64,000 nucleotides of DNA from Streptomyces roseifaciens (GTDB lineage Bacteria > Actinomycetota > Actinomycetes > Streptomycetales > Streptomycetaceae): positions 1,860,001-1,924,000 of the forward strand of contig NZ_LNBE01000004.1 in the NCBI RefSeq assembly GCF_001445655.1. The letters run 5' to 3'. Shown here one piece after another: positions 30,383 through 38,974 of the stretch. How positions within the stretch are numbered: position 1 is the first letter of the stretch; each line of letters begins with the position of its first letter. Made by a program: the position numbers and the translations under genes. The notes under the pieces were generated by a model. The model ran no database searches. It saw only the letters and a list, made by a program, of their open reading frames with translations, and was not told the DNA's origin.

Positions 30383-30673
30383 GTGAAGCCCGGAATCCAC
30401 CCGCCCTACGGCCCCGTCGTCTTCCGTGACCGCGCGGCCGGCTTCGCCTTCCTCACGCGCTCGACCGCCACCAGCGACAAGACGGTCGAGTGGGAGGACG
30501 GCAGGACGTACCCCGTCATCGACGTCGAGATCTCCTCGGCGAGCCACCCCTTCTACACGGGCACGGCCCGCGTCCTGGACACCGCCGGCCGCGTCGAGCG
30601 CTTCGAGCGCCGCTACGGCAGCCGTGGCGGCAGTCATGGCGGCAGTCGTGATGACCGCGGGGGCCGGCGGTGA
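30383..30673 (+). CDS. rpmE: Ribosomal protein L31 type B, zinc-independent
   Basis: A 96-aa L31B ([28 protein letters not shown]...[37 protein letters not shown]). It lacks the CxxC of type A. The tail has an unusual [17 protein letters not shown] run in place of the common short end. GTG start 6 bp after rpmG; its stop overlaps the COG0523 gene as GTGA. Confidence 0.94.
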   Translation: MKPGIHPPYGPVVFRDRAAGFAFLTRSTATSDKTVEWEDGRTYPVIDVEISSASHPFYTGTARVLDTAGRVERFERRYGSRGGSHGGSRDDRGGRR

Positions 30674-31878
30674 CCGCGCCGCATCCCCTGCCCGTGGCCC
30701 TGGTGGGCGGTCTGCACGCGGACGCCCGCCGGGCCGCGGTCGAGCGCCTCCTGCGGACCGTCCCCGGCAGCGTCGCCCTCCACCACGACCTGGCCACCGC
30801 CGCCGCGGGAACGGTCCGCCGGACGGTGCGGGACCGCACCGGCACGCTCGACGAGGGCGAGGCGCCGCTCGTCAACGACTGCGCCTGCTGCGCCCTGCGC
30901 GAGGACCTCATGCCCGAACTGGAGCGGCTCGCCGCCTCGGGCACGTGCCGGCTCGCCGTCGTCGAGCTCTGGGACTCGGTCGAACCCAAGGCCATGGCCG
31001 AGGTCGTGGCCGCCCACGCGGGCGAGGACCTGCGGCTCACCGCCGTGATCACGGCCGTGGACCCGGCCCTCGTGCTGCCCGCCCTCGGCTGCGGCGACGA
31101 CCTCGCGGAGGCCGGACTGGCCGCCGCGGCCGCCGACCAGCGCACCGTGGCCGACACCTTCGCCCGTCAGCTGGAGTACCCCACGGTGCTCGCGCTGGCG
31201 GAGGGGACGGCGGCCGGGGAGGACGCCGACGGCGACCGGACCGCCTTCGGCGAGCCCGTGGCCCCGGCCGACGCCGCCGACCACGCACTCCTCTCCCAAC
31301 TCGCCCCCACCGCACGTCACATCGCCGTCGACTCCGTCGAACTGGCGGCCGCCGCGGTCGCCGGATTCGACGTGGAGGCGGCCGCGGCCCGGCAGCATCC
31401 CGCCTGCGCGCTGCTGCCGCAGGAGGCCGACGCGGACGGCGTCGCCACCCTCGTGTGGCGCGGGCGCCGGCCCTTCCACCCGGGGCGGTTGTACGCCGCG
31501 CTGGAGGACCTGTGCTGTGCCGCCGCGCGCAGCCGGGGCCGCTTCTGGCTCGCCGACCGGCCGGACACGCTGCTGGCGTGGGACGCCGCGGGCGGCGCGC
31601 TGTGCGTGGAGAGCGCGGGGCCGTGGCTGGCGGCGCTGCCGGACGCCGCCTGGGACATGGTGCCGCCGGAGCGGCGCGTGGCCGCCTCCCTCGACTGGGA
31701 TCCCGAGCACGGCGACCGCGTCCAGCACCTCACGTTCACCTCGCCGGGACTCGACGCCGACGGGCTGCGCACGCTGCTGGAGTCGTGCCTGCTGACCGAC
31801 GCCGAATACGCGGGCGGGCCCGACGCCTGGCGGCTGCTCCCGGCCGCGTTCGACGAACTCCTCGACCCCGTTTCCTGA
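30670..31878 (+). CDS. COG0523 / CobW-like putative zinc metallochaperone with degenerate P-loop
   Basis: A 402-aa protein of the G3E GTPase family that delivers metal under zinc limitation. The metal site CxCC is present as [12 protein letters not shown] (about 69-80), and the C-terminal CobW domain ([17 protein letters not shown]) is clear. The N-terminal Walker A position reads [20 protein letters not shown], lacking the GxxGxGK(S/T) needed to bind phosphates, so GTP hydrolysis is doubtful. It is embedded between L31 and S18 in the Zur-controlled operon and coupled to rpmE by GTGA. Confidence 0.88.
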   Translation: MTAPHPLPVALVGGLHADARRAAVERLLRTVPGSVALHHDLATAAAGTVRRTVRDRTGTLDEGEAPLVNDCACCALREDLMPELERLAASGTCRLAVVELWDSVEPKAMAEVVAAHAGEDLRLTAVITAVDPALVLPALGCGDDLAEAGLAAAAADQRTVADTFARQLEYPTVLALAEGTAAGEDADGDRTAFGEPVAPADAADHALLSQLAPTARHIAVDSVELAAAAVAGFDVEAAAARQHPACALLPQEADADGVATLVWRGRRPFHPGRLYAALEDLCCAAARSRGRFWLADRPDTLLAWDAAGGALCVESAGPWLAALPDAAWDMVPPERRVAASLDWDPEHGDRVQHLTFTSPGLDADGLRTLLESCLLTDAEYAGGPDAWRLLPAAFDELLDPVS

Positions 31879-31882
31879 CACG

Positions 31883-31975
31883 CCTGCAGATCAGCAGTCC
31901 ACGGATTCACCGACCCGCAGACCGCAGATTCCCCGCCCCGCAGATTCACCGACCCGCCGATCCAGATCTTCAAGG
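31883..31975 (+). repeat. Imperfect direct repeats before rpsR
   Basis: The segment GATTCACCGACCCGC occurs twice (about 31902-31916 and 31943-31957) together with three CGCAGATT-like copies in the 104-bp gap between the COG0523 gene and rpsR. They look like a local duplication; no promoter is evident. Confidence 0.5.
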
Positions 31976-31982
31976 ACCTTTC

Positions 31983-32225
31983 ATGCCGCGCCGCCCCGAC
32001 CACCGCAAGAACCTCAAGCCCCGCCCCAACCCCCTGGATGCGGCAGGCATCACGTACATCGACTACAAGGACACCGATCTGCTGCGGAAGTTCATTTCGG
32101 ACCGGGGGAAGATCCGTAGCCGCCGGGTGACCCGGGTCACCGTTCAGCAGCAGCGCCAGCTGGCCCGGGCGATCAAGAATGCACGTGAGATGGCACTCCT
32201 GCCGTATTCGAGTACGGGCAAGTAG
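31983..32225 (+). CDS. rpsR: Ribosomal protein S18, zinc-independent paralogue
   Basis: An 80-aa S18 ([75 protein letters not shown]). No zinc ligands; the C-minus form. ATG 31983 follows AAGGA. Last gene of the Zur-controlled rightward run. Confidence 0.95.
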   Translation: MPRRPDHRKNLKPRPNPLDAAGITYIDYKDTDLLRKFISDRGKIRSRRVTRVTVQQQRQLARAIKNAREMALLPYSSTGK

Positions 32226-32286
32226 TCGTCGGTCGCCTGGTCACGATGGTGTAGTCACCTTGAAGTAATGGTGGGAACACCGTAAG

Positions 32287-32296
32287 TGCACGTGCA
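32287..32296. promoter_or_regulatory. TGCACGTGCA palindrome upstream of the DUF397 gene
   Basis: The 10-bp palindrome TGCACGTGCA occurs here, 110 bp before the DUF397 start, and again at 33315-33324 between the HATPase and XRE genes. Because these three genes form one regulatory family unit, a shared operator is likely. Confidence 0.5.
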
Positions 32297-32405
32297 TTCG
32301 CTCATGCAGAAGCATGTGAACGCAGCTATGATCCGGAGTAGTTGTCAACCCCACCATTCGCCGCCGGGCGTGCCGGGGTGCCCTGCAATTCTCCGGGAGA
32401 GTCCT

Positions 32406-32645
32406 GTGCCTCACGCGTACAACGGCATGGCTGCCGCGGACCTCGACGGCGTCGTCTGGCGGAAGAGCCGGCACTCCAACTCCCAGGGATCGTGTGTGGA
32501 GTTCGCCAAGCTGCCTGGCGGCGGGGTCGCCGTGCGCAATTCCCGTCATCCGGACGGTCCGGCGCTCGTCTACACCCCTGCGGAGATCGACGCCATGCTG
32601 CGCGGGGTCAAGGACGGGGAATTCGACTATCTGGTGACCGACTGA
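32406..32645 (+). CDS. DUF397 domain protein
   Basis: A 79-aa protein from GTG 32406 (GGGAGAG upstream). The DUF397 core is typical: GVVWRKSRHSNSQGSCVEFAKLPGGGVAVRNSRHPDGPALVYTPAEIDAMLRGVKDGEFDYL. In Streptomyces such small acidic proteins are encoded next to WhiJ-like XRE-DUF5753 regulators and probably counteract them. The matching regulator lies 0.9 kb to the right. Confidence 0.92.
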   Translation: MPHAYNGMAAADLDGVVWRKSRHSNSQGSCVEFAKLPGGGVAVRNSRHPDGPALVYTPAEIDAMLRGVKDGEFDYLVTD

Positions 32646-32727
32646 TCCGCTGGTCGGTTACTGCCGAGTGCGGCGCTCGGACTGCTGAGTGAGCTGCTCG
32701 TACCGCTGAGCGCGCCCGCTCGTACCG

Positions 32728-33228
32728 CTAAGCGTGCTGTTCGTGCGGCAGCCGGAAAAGGGCCCACACGACCTTGCCGTGCAGCGCCCCCGCGAGCGGG
32801 TGCCAGCCCCAGGTGTCGCTGAAGGACTCGACGAGGAAGAGCCCCCGCCCGCACTCCGCCGAGGCGTCCGCCTCGCCGGCCGTCGGGCTCTCCTCGCTGG
32901 GGTCGCGCACGGCGCACACGAGCCGCGACGTCCACCGCATCAGGTGCAGCCGCACCGGCGGATCGAATTCGCCGCCGGATATCGGCTCGGCGGGCAGGGC
33001 GTAGCGCAAGGAGTTGGTGACCAGCTCCGAGACCACGAGTGCCACGTCGTCGAAAAGCCCGGCCAGGCCCCACCCCTGGAGGGTCGTTCTGGTGAACGTA
33101 CGGGCGGTCCGGACCGCTTCGAAGCGGGGTGGGAGCGCGCAGGACGCCGAGTTGGGGACGGCCGATGGGGCGATCGGTGGCAGCCCTCGCCACAGAGGAG
33201 AGAGCACAGTCGATCCTTCGGTACCCAT
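32728..33228 (-). CDS. HATPase-fold (RsbW-like) ATP-binding regulatory protein
   Basis: A 166-aa protein from ATG 33228 with AGGAG upstream. It has the N box of the anti-sigma/histidine kinase ATPase fold, DDVALVVSELVTNSLRYA (about 58-75), and the glycine-rich end SAECGRGLFLVESFSDTWGW. It stands between the DUF397 and XRE genes and is divergent from the XRE gene, as in the abaA/whiJ-type loci that control development and antibiotic production. Confidence 0.88.
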   Translation of the reverse strand: MGTEGSTVLSPLWRGLPPIAPSAVPNSASCALPPRFEAVRTARTFTRTTLQGWGLAGLFDDVALVVSELVTNSLRYALPAEPISGGEFDPPVRLHLMRWTSRLVCAVRDPSEESPTAGEADASAECGRGLFLVESFSDTWGWHPLAGALHGKVVWALFRLPHEQHA

Positions 33229-33552
33229 CCGAGGCACTCCTGGCAATCGTGGACGTGACACGCACGTGTGCGCTCCCCATCGTTCCCAATGCGGATGGCG
33301 GATGCAAGGGCAGATGCACGTGCACGTGGGGGGTTTGGGGGCGCACGTTCGCGTTCGGCCGCAATTCTTCCTACGCCCTCTTCCGTACGACCTCCGGCCT
33401 ACTCCCCTCCGGGTAGCCGGATGCACACTCAATGCACACTCAACCGAGCCCGGAGATGGCAGACTTCACCGCCGGGGGCTGCGGGGGTCGCCCCCGGAGA
33501 GGGCGAGCGCGGCAAGGCCGGAAACGGAACCGGAAGAGGAGGAGTCGCAACG
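33229..33552. promoter_or_regulatory. Divergent region with E-box palindromes and 11-bp direct repeat
   Basis: This 324-bp gap has no supported gene. It contains near-palindrome CGCACGTGTGCG (33261-33272), palindrome TGCACGTGCA (33315-33324) directly followed by another CACGTG, and the 11-bp tandem repeat ATGCACACTCA (33421-33431, 33432-33442). Composition between is Gly-run rich. These are candidate sites for the XRE-DUF5753 regulator. Confidence 0.6.
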
Positions 33553-34416
33553 ATGGCCACGAGCGAGTCGAGCGGTTCAGTGGTGCGCCGCATACTCCTG
33601 GGCTCCCAGCTCAGGCGACTGCGTGAGTCACGTGGGATAACCCGTGAGGCGGCCGGCTACTCGATCCGTGCGTCCGAGTCGAAGATCAGCCGTATGGAGC
33701 TGGGCCGGGTGAGCTTCAAGGCACGCGATGTGGAAGACCTGCTGACCCTCTACGGCGTCACGGACGAGCTGGAGCGCGAGGCGCTGCTCGGCCTGGCCCG
33801 CGAAGCCAACGTGGCGGGGTGGTGGCACAGCTACGGCGACGTGCTGCCGGGCTGGTTCCAGACCTACGTCGGGCTGGAGGGGGCCGCCTCGCACATCGGG
33901 ATCTACGAGGTGCAGTTCGTGCACGGGCTGCTGCAGACGGAGGGGTACGCCCAGGCCGTCGTGGTCCGCGGCCAGCCCGCGGCCGACGGGGCGGAGGTCG
34001 AGCGCCGCGTCTCGCTGCGCATGGAGCGCCAGAAGCTGCTCTTCTCCGAGCGCGCCCCGCACTTCCACGCCGTCCTGGACGAGGCCGCGCTGCACCGCCC
34101 TTACGGCGGCGAGGCCGTCATGCGCGGCCAGCTGCAGCACCTCATGGACATCTCCGAGCAGGCCAACGTGACCTTGCAGGTGATGCCCTTCGCGCACGGC
34201 GGGCACGCGGGCGAGAGCGGCGCCTTCACCATGCTCCGCTTCCCCGAGTCGGACCTGTCGGACGTGGTCTACCTGGAGCAGCTCACGAGCGCGCTCTACC
34301 TCGACAAGCCCGACGAAGTGGCCCAGTACGGAAGGGTGATGGAGCGGCTGCACGAGGACAGCCTCTCGCCGTCGGCCACCCGGGACCTGCTGAGGCGGCT
34401 GCTTCAACTCATGTGA
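33553..34416 (+). CDS. WhiJ-like XRE regulator with DUF5753
   Basis: A 287-aa protein from ATG 33553 with AGAGGAGGA as ribosome site. The HTH is LGSQLRRLRESRGITREAAGYSIRASESKISRMELGRVSF (about 17-56) and the rest is DUF5753 (YEVQFVHGLLQTEGYAQAVVV...NVTLQVMPFAHGGHAGESGAFTMLRFPESDLSDVVYLEQLTSALYLD). Paralogues of this type work with a DUF397 partner in Streptomyces differentiation. Both partner genes are adjacent. Confidence 0.93.
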   Translation: MATSESSGSVVRRILLGSQLRRLRESRGITREAAGYSIRASESKISRMELGRVSFKARDVEDLLTLYGVTDELEREALLGLAREANVAGWWHSYGDVLPGWFQTYVGLEGAASHIGIYEVQFVHGLLQTEGYAQAVVVRGQPAADGAEVERRVSLRMERQKLLFSERAPHFHAVLDEAALHRPYGGEAVMRGQLQHLMDISEQANVTLQVMPFAHGGHAGESGAFTMLRFPESDLSDVVYLEQLTSALYLDKPDEVAQYGRVMERLHEDSLSPSATRDLLRRLLQLM

Positions 34417-34502
34417 CACATCAGTACGATGACGTCCCATCAGGAGCGCGTTCCGGTTCGGGCGCCCCCGAGCGCCCCCGTATCTCCAGGCAGGGATGGC
34501 AC

Positions 34503-35960
34503 ATGTCCTACTTCGAAGAATTGGCCTTCCAGTACATCGACGGCGAGTGGCGGTCCGGCACCGGCTCCTGGGACATCGTCGACTTCAACCCGTACAACGG
34601 GGAGAAGCTCGCCTCCATCACCGTCGCCGGCGTGGACGAGATCGACCAGGCCTACCGCGCCGCCGAGCGCGCCCAGCCCGCGTGGGGCGCCACCAATCCG
34701 TACACCCGCCGGCTGGTCTTCGAGCGGGCGCTGCGCGTCATCGACGACCGGGAGGCCGAGCTGTCCGCCGCGATCACCGCGGAGTGCGGCGGCACGGCCC
34801 TGAAGGCGGCCTTCGAGCTGCACCTGGCGCGGGAGTTCCTGCGGGAGGCCGTCCACCTCGCGCTGCGGGCCGAGGGGCGGATCCTGCCCTCCCCGGACGA
34901 CACCAAGGAGAACCGCCTCTACAGGGTGCCGGTCGGCGTCGTCGGGGTGATCAGCCCGTTCAACTTCCCGTTCCTGCTGTCGCTGAAGTCCGTCGCGCCG
35001 GCGCTCGCCCTCGGCAACACCGTCGTCCTCAAACCGCACCAGAACACGCCCATATGCGGCGGCGGCCTGGTGGCCAAGGTCCTGGAGGAGGCCGGGCTGC
35101 CGGCGGGCGTGCTCAACGTCGTCGTCACCGACATCGCGGAGATCGGCGACGCGCTCATCGAGCACCCCGTGCCGAAGGTCATCTCCTTCACGGGCTCCGA
35201 CAAGGTCGGCCGGCACGTGGCCACGGTCGCCGCGTCCCACTTCAAGAAGACCGTCCTGGAGCTCGGCGGCAACAGCGCGCTGATCGTCCTCGACGACGCG
35301 GACCTCGACTACGCCGTCGAGGCGGCGGTATTCAGCCGTTTCATCCACCAGGGGCAGGTCTGCATGGCCGCCAACCGGGTGCTCGTCGACCGCTCGGTGG
35401 AGCAGGAGTTCACCGAGAAGTTCGTCGCCAAGGTCAAGAGCCTCAAGGTCGGCGACCCGGGCGACCCGGCCACCCACATCGGGCCGCTCATCCACGCCGG
35501 GCAGGCCGAGGCCATCGGCTCCCTGGTCGAGCAGGCCGTCGCCGACGGGGCGACCGCGCTGGTGCGCGGCCGGACGGAGGGCACGCTCGTGGAGCCGTCC
35601 GTACTGACCGGGCTGAAGGCCGACGCCGCGATCCTCGGCCAGGAGATCTTCGGGCCGGTCGCGCTGATCATCCCCTTCGACGGCGAGGAGGAGGCCGTCC
35701 GGCTGGCCAACGCCACGCCGTACGGGCTGAGCGGCGCGGTCCACACGGGGGACACCGAGCGCGGCGTGCGCGTGGCGAAGCGCATCGACGCCGGGATGGT
35801 CCACGTGAACGACGGGACCGTGCACGACGAGCCGATCGTGCCCTTCGGGGGCGAGAAGGCGTCGGGCGTGGGGCGGCTGAACGGCGACGCGATGGTCGAC
35901 GTGTTCACGACGACGAAGTGGATCTCGATCCAGCACGGGAAGAGCCGTTTCCCGTTCTGA
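34503..35960 (+). CDS. Aldehyde dehydrogenase family protein
   Basis: A 485-aa NAD(P)-dependent dehydrogenase. The cofactor loop FTGSDKVGRHV, general base Glu253 (LELGGN) and nucleophile Cys287 (GQVCMAANR) are all present, and EIFGPVALIIPF is conserved. Similarity is closest to benzaldehyde/vanillin-type dehydrogenases, though the substrate is not certain. ATG 34503 lies 86 bp after the XRE gene. Confidence 0.92.
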   Translation: MSYFEELAFQYIDGEWRSGTGSWDIVDFNPYNGEKLASITVAGVDEIDQAYRAAERAQPAWGATNPYTRRLVFERALRVIDDREAELSAAITAECGGTALKAAFELHLAREFLREAVHLALRAEGRILPSPDDTKENRLYRVPVGVVGVISPFNFPFLLSLKSVAPALALGNTVVLKPHQNTPICGGGLVAKVLEEAGLPAGVLNVVVTDIAEIGDALIEHPVPKVISFTGSDKVGRHVATVAASHFKKTVLELGGNSALIVLDDADLDYAVEAAVFSRFIHQGQVCMAANRVLVDRSVEQEFTEKFVAKVKSLKVGDPGDPATHIGPLIHAGQAEAIGSLVEQAVADGATALVRGRTEGTLVEPSVLTGLKADAAILGQEIFGPVALIIPFDGEEEAVRLANATPYGLSGAVHTGDTERGVRVAKRIDAGMVHVNDGTVHDEPIVPFGGEKASGVGRLNGDAMVDVFTTTKWISIQHGKSRFPF

Positions 35961-35980
35961 GGGTGTGGATCCCGTTGGGA

Positions 35981-36026
35981 GGGTTCCGAGGGTTCCGAGG
36001 GTTCCGAGGGTTCCCGAGGGTTTCGA
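35981..36026. repeat. 9-bp tandem repeat GGGTTCCGA
   Basis: Three perfect copies (35981, 35990, 35999) are followed by two imperfect ones (GGGTTCCCGA and GGGTTTCGA). The array lies directly after the aldehyde dehydrogenase stop and reads like a short slippage-derived minisatellite. Confidence 0.8.
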
Positions 36027-36126
36027 GGGCACTCCGGCGCGTGTGCGCGTTGAGGACAGAACCTGACCGCATGGGGTCCTACGTTTGCTTCGACGGCACA
36101 GCGGAGCGAAAGAAGAGGCGGACCCC

Positions 36127-36675
36127 ATGGTTACCCACGTCATCGAGAAGAACCCCTCCGACGAGCGCGCCACGCTGCTGGCGTTCGTGGAGGCCCAGCG
36201 GGGCGGCCTGCGGCGGGCGGTGCTCGGGCTGACCGACGAGCAGGCGGCGCTGAAGCCGAGCGCGAGCGAGCTGTCCCTGGGCGGGCTGCTCAAGCACGTG
36301 ACGCAGGCCGAGCAGAACTGGCTGCTGCTGGCGCAGGGCCGGGCGGAGGAGGCCGGGCACGACGAGTCGGCGTGGGCCGACGGCTTCCGGCTCCTGGAGG
36401 GCGAGACGGTCGCCGGGGTGCTCGCCCGCTGGGAGCAGGTGGCGGCGGAGACGGAGAAGTTCATCCGCTCCGTGCCCAGCCTGGAGGACACCTTCCCGCT
36501 GCCCGAGGCGCCGTGGTTCCCGGCGGACTCACGGGTGTCGATGCGCTGGCTGCTGCTCCACCTGGTCGAGGAGATCGGGCGGCACGCCGGGCACGCGGAC
36601 GTCATCCGCGAGTCGCTCGACGGGAAGACCGCCTTCGAGCTGGTGGCGCTCGCCTCCGGGGACGACGAGGCCTGA
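36127..36675 (+). CDS. DinB/DUF664-family protein
   Basis: A 182-aa four-helix bundle protein of the DinB-like (YfiT/bacillithiol transferase) superfamily. Metal-binding His positions appear as LLKHVTQAEQNW (about 57-68) and LLLHLVEEIGRHAGHADVIRE (about 143-163). In actinobacteria members are often mycothiol-dependent transferases; whether this one is cannot be read from sequence. ATG 36127; the next gene, a PadR regulator, follows 115 bp later. Confidence 0.88.
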   Translation: MVTHVIEKNPSDERATLLAFVEAQRGGLRRAVLGLTDEQAALKPSASELSLGGLLKHVTQAEQNWLLLAQGRAEEAGHDESAWADGFRLLEGETVAGVLARWEQVAAETEKFIRSVPSLEDTFPLPEAPWFPADSRVSMRWLLLHLVEEIGRHAGHADVIRESLDGKTAFELVALASGDDEA

Positions 36676-36790
36676 CGCCGCCCGGCCCTTCGTTCCACCT
36701 AGTCTGGGCATCGTCCGGGCGCTGTCCGGGCGTGGCCCGGGCACTGCCCGGGGATCCGGTCGGCGGTGGAGCGAGGAGGCTGAGGGCGCG

Positions 36791-37357
36791 ATGTCGGCGA
36801 TCCGGTTGCTGGTTCTGGGCGCGGTCCGGCAGCACGGCCGGGCCCACGGCTACCAGGTCCGCAACGACCTGGAGTTCTGGGGCGCGCACCAGTGGTCCAA
36901 CGCCAAGCCGGGGTCGATCTACCACGCGCTCAAGGCGATGGCGAAGCAAGGGCTGATGGTCGCCCACGACACGGCGCCGAGCGAGGCCGGCGGCCCGCCC
37001 CGCACGGAGTACGAGCTGACGCCCGCCGGCCAGGAGGAGTACTTCCGGCTGCTGCGGCACGCGCTGTCCGCCCACGACGAGAAGATCGACGTCCTCACCG
37101 CCGGCGTGGGCTTCCTCGTCGACCTGCCGCGCGCCGAGGCCGTCGCCCTGCTGAAGCAGCGGGTGGCGGCCCTGGAGGAGTGGCGCGAGGAGATCCGCCG
37201 GAACTGGACCCCGGCCGAGGGCGAGGACTGGGGCCACATCGCCGAGATCATGGGCCTGTGGGTGCACACGGCGGAGACCGGCGGCGAGTGGACCCGCGGA
37301 CTGATCGAGCGCCTGGAGGCCGGGGCGTACGAGATGGCGGGGGAGGGCGGGCAGTGA
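36791..37357 (+). CDS. PadR-family transcriptional regulator
   Basis: A 188-aa regulator with a PadR winged helix (IRLLVLGAVRQHGRAHGYQVRNDLEFWGAHQWSNAKPGSIYHALKAMAKQGLM) and a helical Vir-like C-terminal dimerisation domain (residues 105-185). The gap before it (36676-36790) contains imperfect GTCCGGGCG repeats. The target could be the DinB-like gene or itself. Confidence 0.9.
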   Translation: MSAIRLLVLGAVRQHGRAHGYQVRNDLEFWGAHQWSNAKPGSIYHALKAMAKQGLMVAHDTAPSEAGGPPRTEYELTPAGQEEYFRLLRHALSAHDEKIDVLTAGVGFLVDLPRAEAVALLKQRVAALEEWREEIRRNWTPAEGEDWGHIAEIMGLWVHTAETGGEWTRGLIERLEAGAYEMAGEGGQ

Positions 37358-37501
37358 TCCCGGCGGGGGAACGGGAATCACGATGATCCCGGCGGGGAAA
37401 GGGCGTTGCCTGCGCCCAACCCCGAACCACTCGTCACCCTCGCGGCCCTGGCGAGGGTGAGGGGCCGTCGTTCCTCCGTGCCAACCGGACGGCAACTGTG
37501 C

Positions 37502-37532
37502 TTGCACCTCACGTAGCGGCAGGACGCACTGT
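37502..37532 (+). promoter_or_regulatory. tipA promoter with 19-bp spacer
   Basis: TTGCACCTCACGT matches the -35 region of the S. lividans tipA promoter as I recall it. TTGCAC (37502-37507) and CACTGT (37527-37532) are 19 bp apart, the long spacer expected for a MerR-type activated promoter. Confidence 0.65.
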
Positions 37533-37559
37533 GGGGCCCGTAAGGGGAAAGGAGCGGGG

Positions 37560-38318
37560 ATGAGCTACTCCGTGGGACAGGTCGCCGCCTTCGCCGGGGT
37601 GACCGTGCGGACGCTGCACCACTACGACGAGATCGGGCTGCTCGTGCCCGGCGGGCGCAGTCACGCCGGGCACCGGCGCTACGACGACGCCGACCTCGAC
37701 CGGCTGCAGCAGATCCTGTTCTACCGGGAGCTCGGCTTTCCGCTGGACGAGGTGGCGGTGCTGCTGGACGAGCCGGGTGCGGATCCGGTCGAGCACCTGC
37801 GCCGCCAGCACGGTCTGCTCGTCGAGCGGATCGAGCAGCTCCAGCGCATGGCCACCGCCGTGGAGCACGCCATGGAGGCGAAGAAGATGGGGATCAGGCT
37901 CACGCCGGAGGAGAAGTTCGAGGTGTTCGGGGACTTCGACCCCGACGAGCACGCGGAGGAGGTCGAGCAGCGGTGGGGCGATACGGACGCCTACCGCGAG
38001 TCGCAGCGCCGGACCGCCTCGTACACGAAGGAGGACTGGCTGCGGATCCAGGCCGAGGCGAACGGGCTCAACGAGCGCATCGCCGCCCTCATGGGCACCG
38101 GTGCGGCCGCGGACTCCCCGGAGGCCATGGACCTCGCCGAGGAGCACCGGCAGCAGATCGTGCGCTTCTACTACGACTGCACGTACGAGATTCACACCTG
38201 TCTCGCCGAGATGTACGTCACAGACGAGCGGTTCACCGCCACCTATGAGGCCATCCGGCCCGGCATGGCCGGCTACCTCCGGGACGCCATCCTGGCCAAT
38301 GCGGTGCGCAACGCGTGA
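37560..38318 (+). CDS. tipA: TipA thiopeptide-responsive MerR-family regulator
   Basis: A 252-aa TipAL homologue. The MerR HTH (residues 1-70, MSYSVGQVAAFAGVTVRTLHHYDEIGLLVP) precedes the TipAS drug-binding domain. Met110 in KKMGIRLTPEEKFEVF corresponds to the internal start that yields TipAS, and Cys207 and Cys214 (YYDCTYEIHTC) match the positions that bind thiostrepton covalently. ATG 37560 follows GGAG. It should activate its own promoter upon thiopeptide binding and act in multidrug sensing. Confidence 0.95.
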   Translation: MSYSVGQVAAFAGVTVRTLHHYDEIGLLVPGGRSHAGHRRYDDADLDRLQQILFYRELGFPLDEVAVLLDEPGADPVEHLRRQHGLLVERIEQLQRMATAVEHAMEAKKMGIRLTPEEKFEVFGDFDPDEHAEEVEQRWGDTDAYRESQRRTASYTKEDWLRIQAEANGLNERIAALMGTGAAADSPEAMDLAEEHRQQIVRFYYDCTYEIHTCLAEMYVTDERFTATYEAIRPGMAGYLRDAILANAVRNA

Positions 38319-38372
38319 ACGACAGGGGGCGGCCCGGCTTCGACGCCCGGGCCGCCCCCGCCTGCCGTCCCG

Positions 38373-38738
38373 TCACGGACGGGGCGAGATCACCACCGCC
38401 GTGCCGTACGCACACACCTCCGTGCCCACGTCCGCCGCCTCCGTCACGTCGAAGCGGAACATCAGCACCGCGTTCGCGCCCCGGGCGCGCGCCTGCTCGA
38501 TCAGCCGCTCCATGGCCTGGTTGCGGGTCTCCACCAGGGTCTTCGTCAGGCCCTTGAGCTCGCCGCCGACCAGGGACTTCAGGCCCGCGCCGATCTGGCT
38601 GCCGATGTGGCGGGAGCGCACGGTGAGGCCGAAGACCTCGCCGATGACGCGGTCGACCTTGTAGCCGGGGACGTCGTTCGTCGTCACGACCAGGACGTCG
38701 GACTGGGTCTGCCCGCCGCCGTACTCCTCGATGCCCAT
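38373..38738 (-). CDS. YbjQ (DUF74) family protein
   Basis: A 121-aa protein from ATG 38738 with GGAGGTGG upstream. The YbjQ core is typical: VLVVTTNDVPGYKVDRVIGEVFGLTVRSRHIGSQIGAGLKSLVGGELKGLTKTLVETRNQAMERL...ARGANAVLMFRFDV. Proteins of this family form beta-barrel pentamers and have been proposed to bind heavy metals. It converges with tipA. Confidence 0.9.
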   Translation of the reverse strand: MGIEEYGGGQTQSDVLVVTTNDVPGYKVDRVIGEVFGLTVRSRHIGSQIGAGLKSLVGGELKGLTKTLVETRNQAMERLIEQARARGANAVLMFRFDVTEAADVGTEVCAYGTAVVISPRP

Positions 38739-38974
38739 CGCATCCACCTCCGTGTGTGCAGTTTTGCCGGTGCCTGACCAGGACGCATGCGGGGGTCCGG
38801 CGGTTGCTCCGACCGGGTGTACGCCACAAGGGGCTGCCGCTGCCGGGCCGCTGCCGCACACTGGAACGCGGAGGCTCCCGGTGGCGTTGGTAACTTGGGG
38901 CCGCACATCACCCCGCCCAGCCTGTGCCCGGGCCTCGCACGAGCCTGCGCCCTCGACCCAGGAGCCTGTCACCC

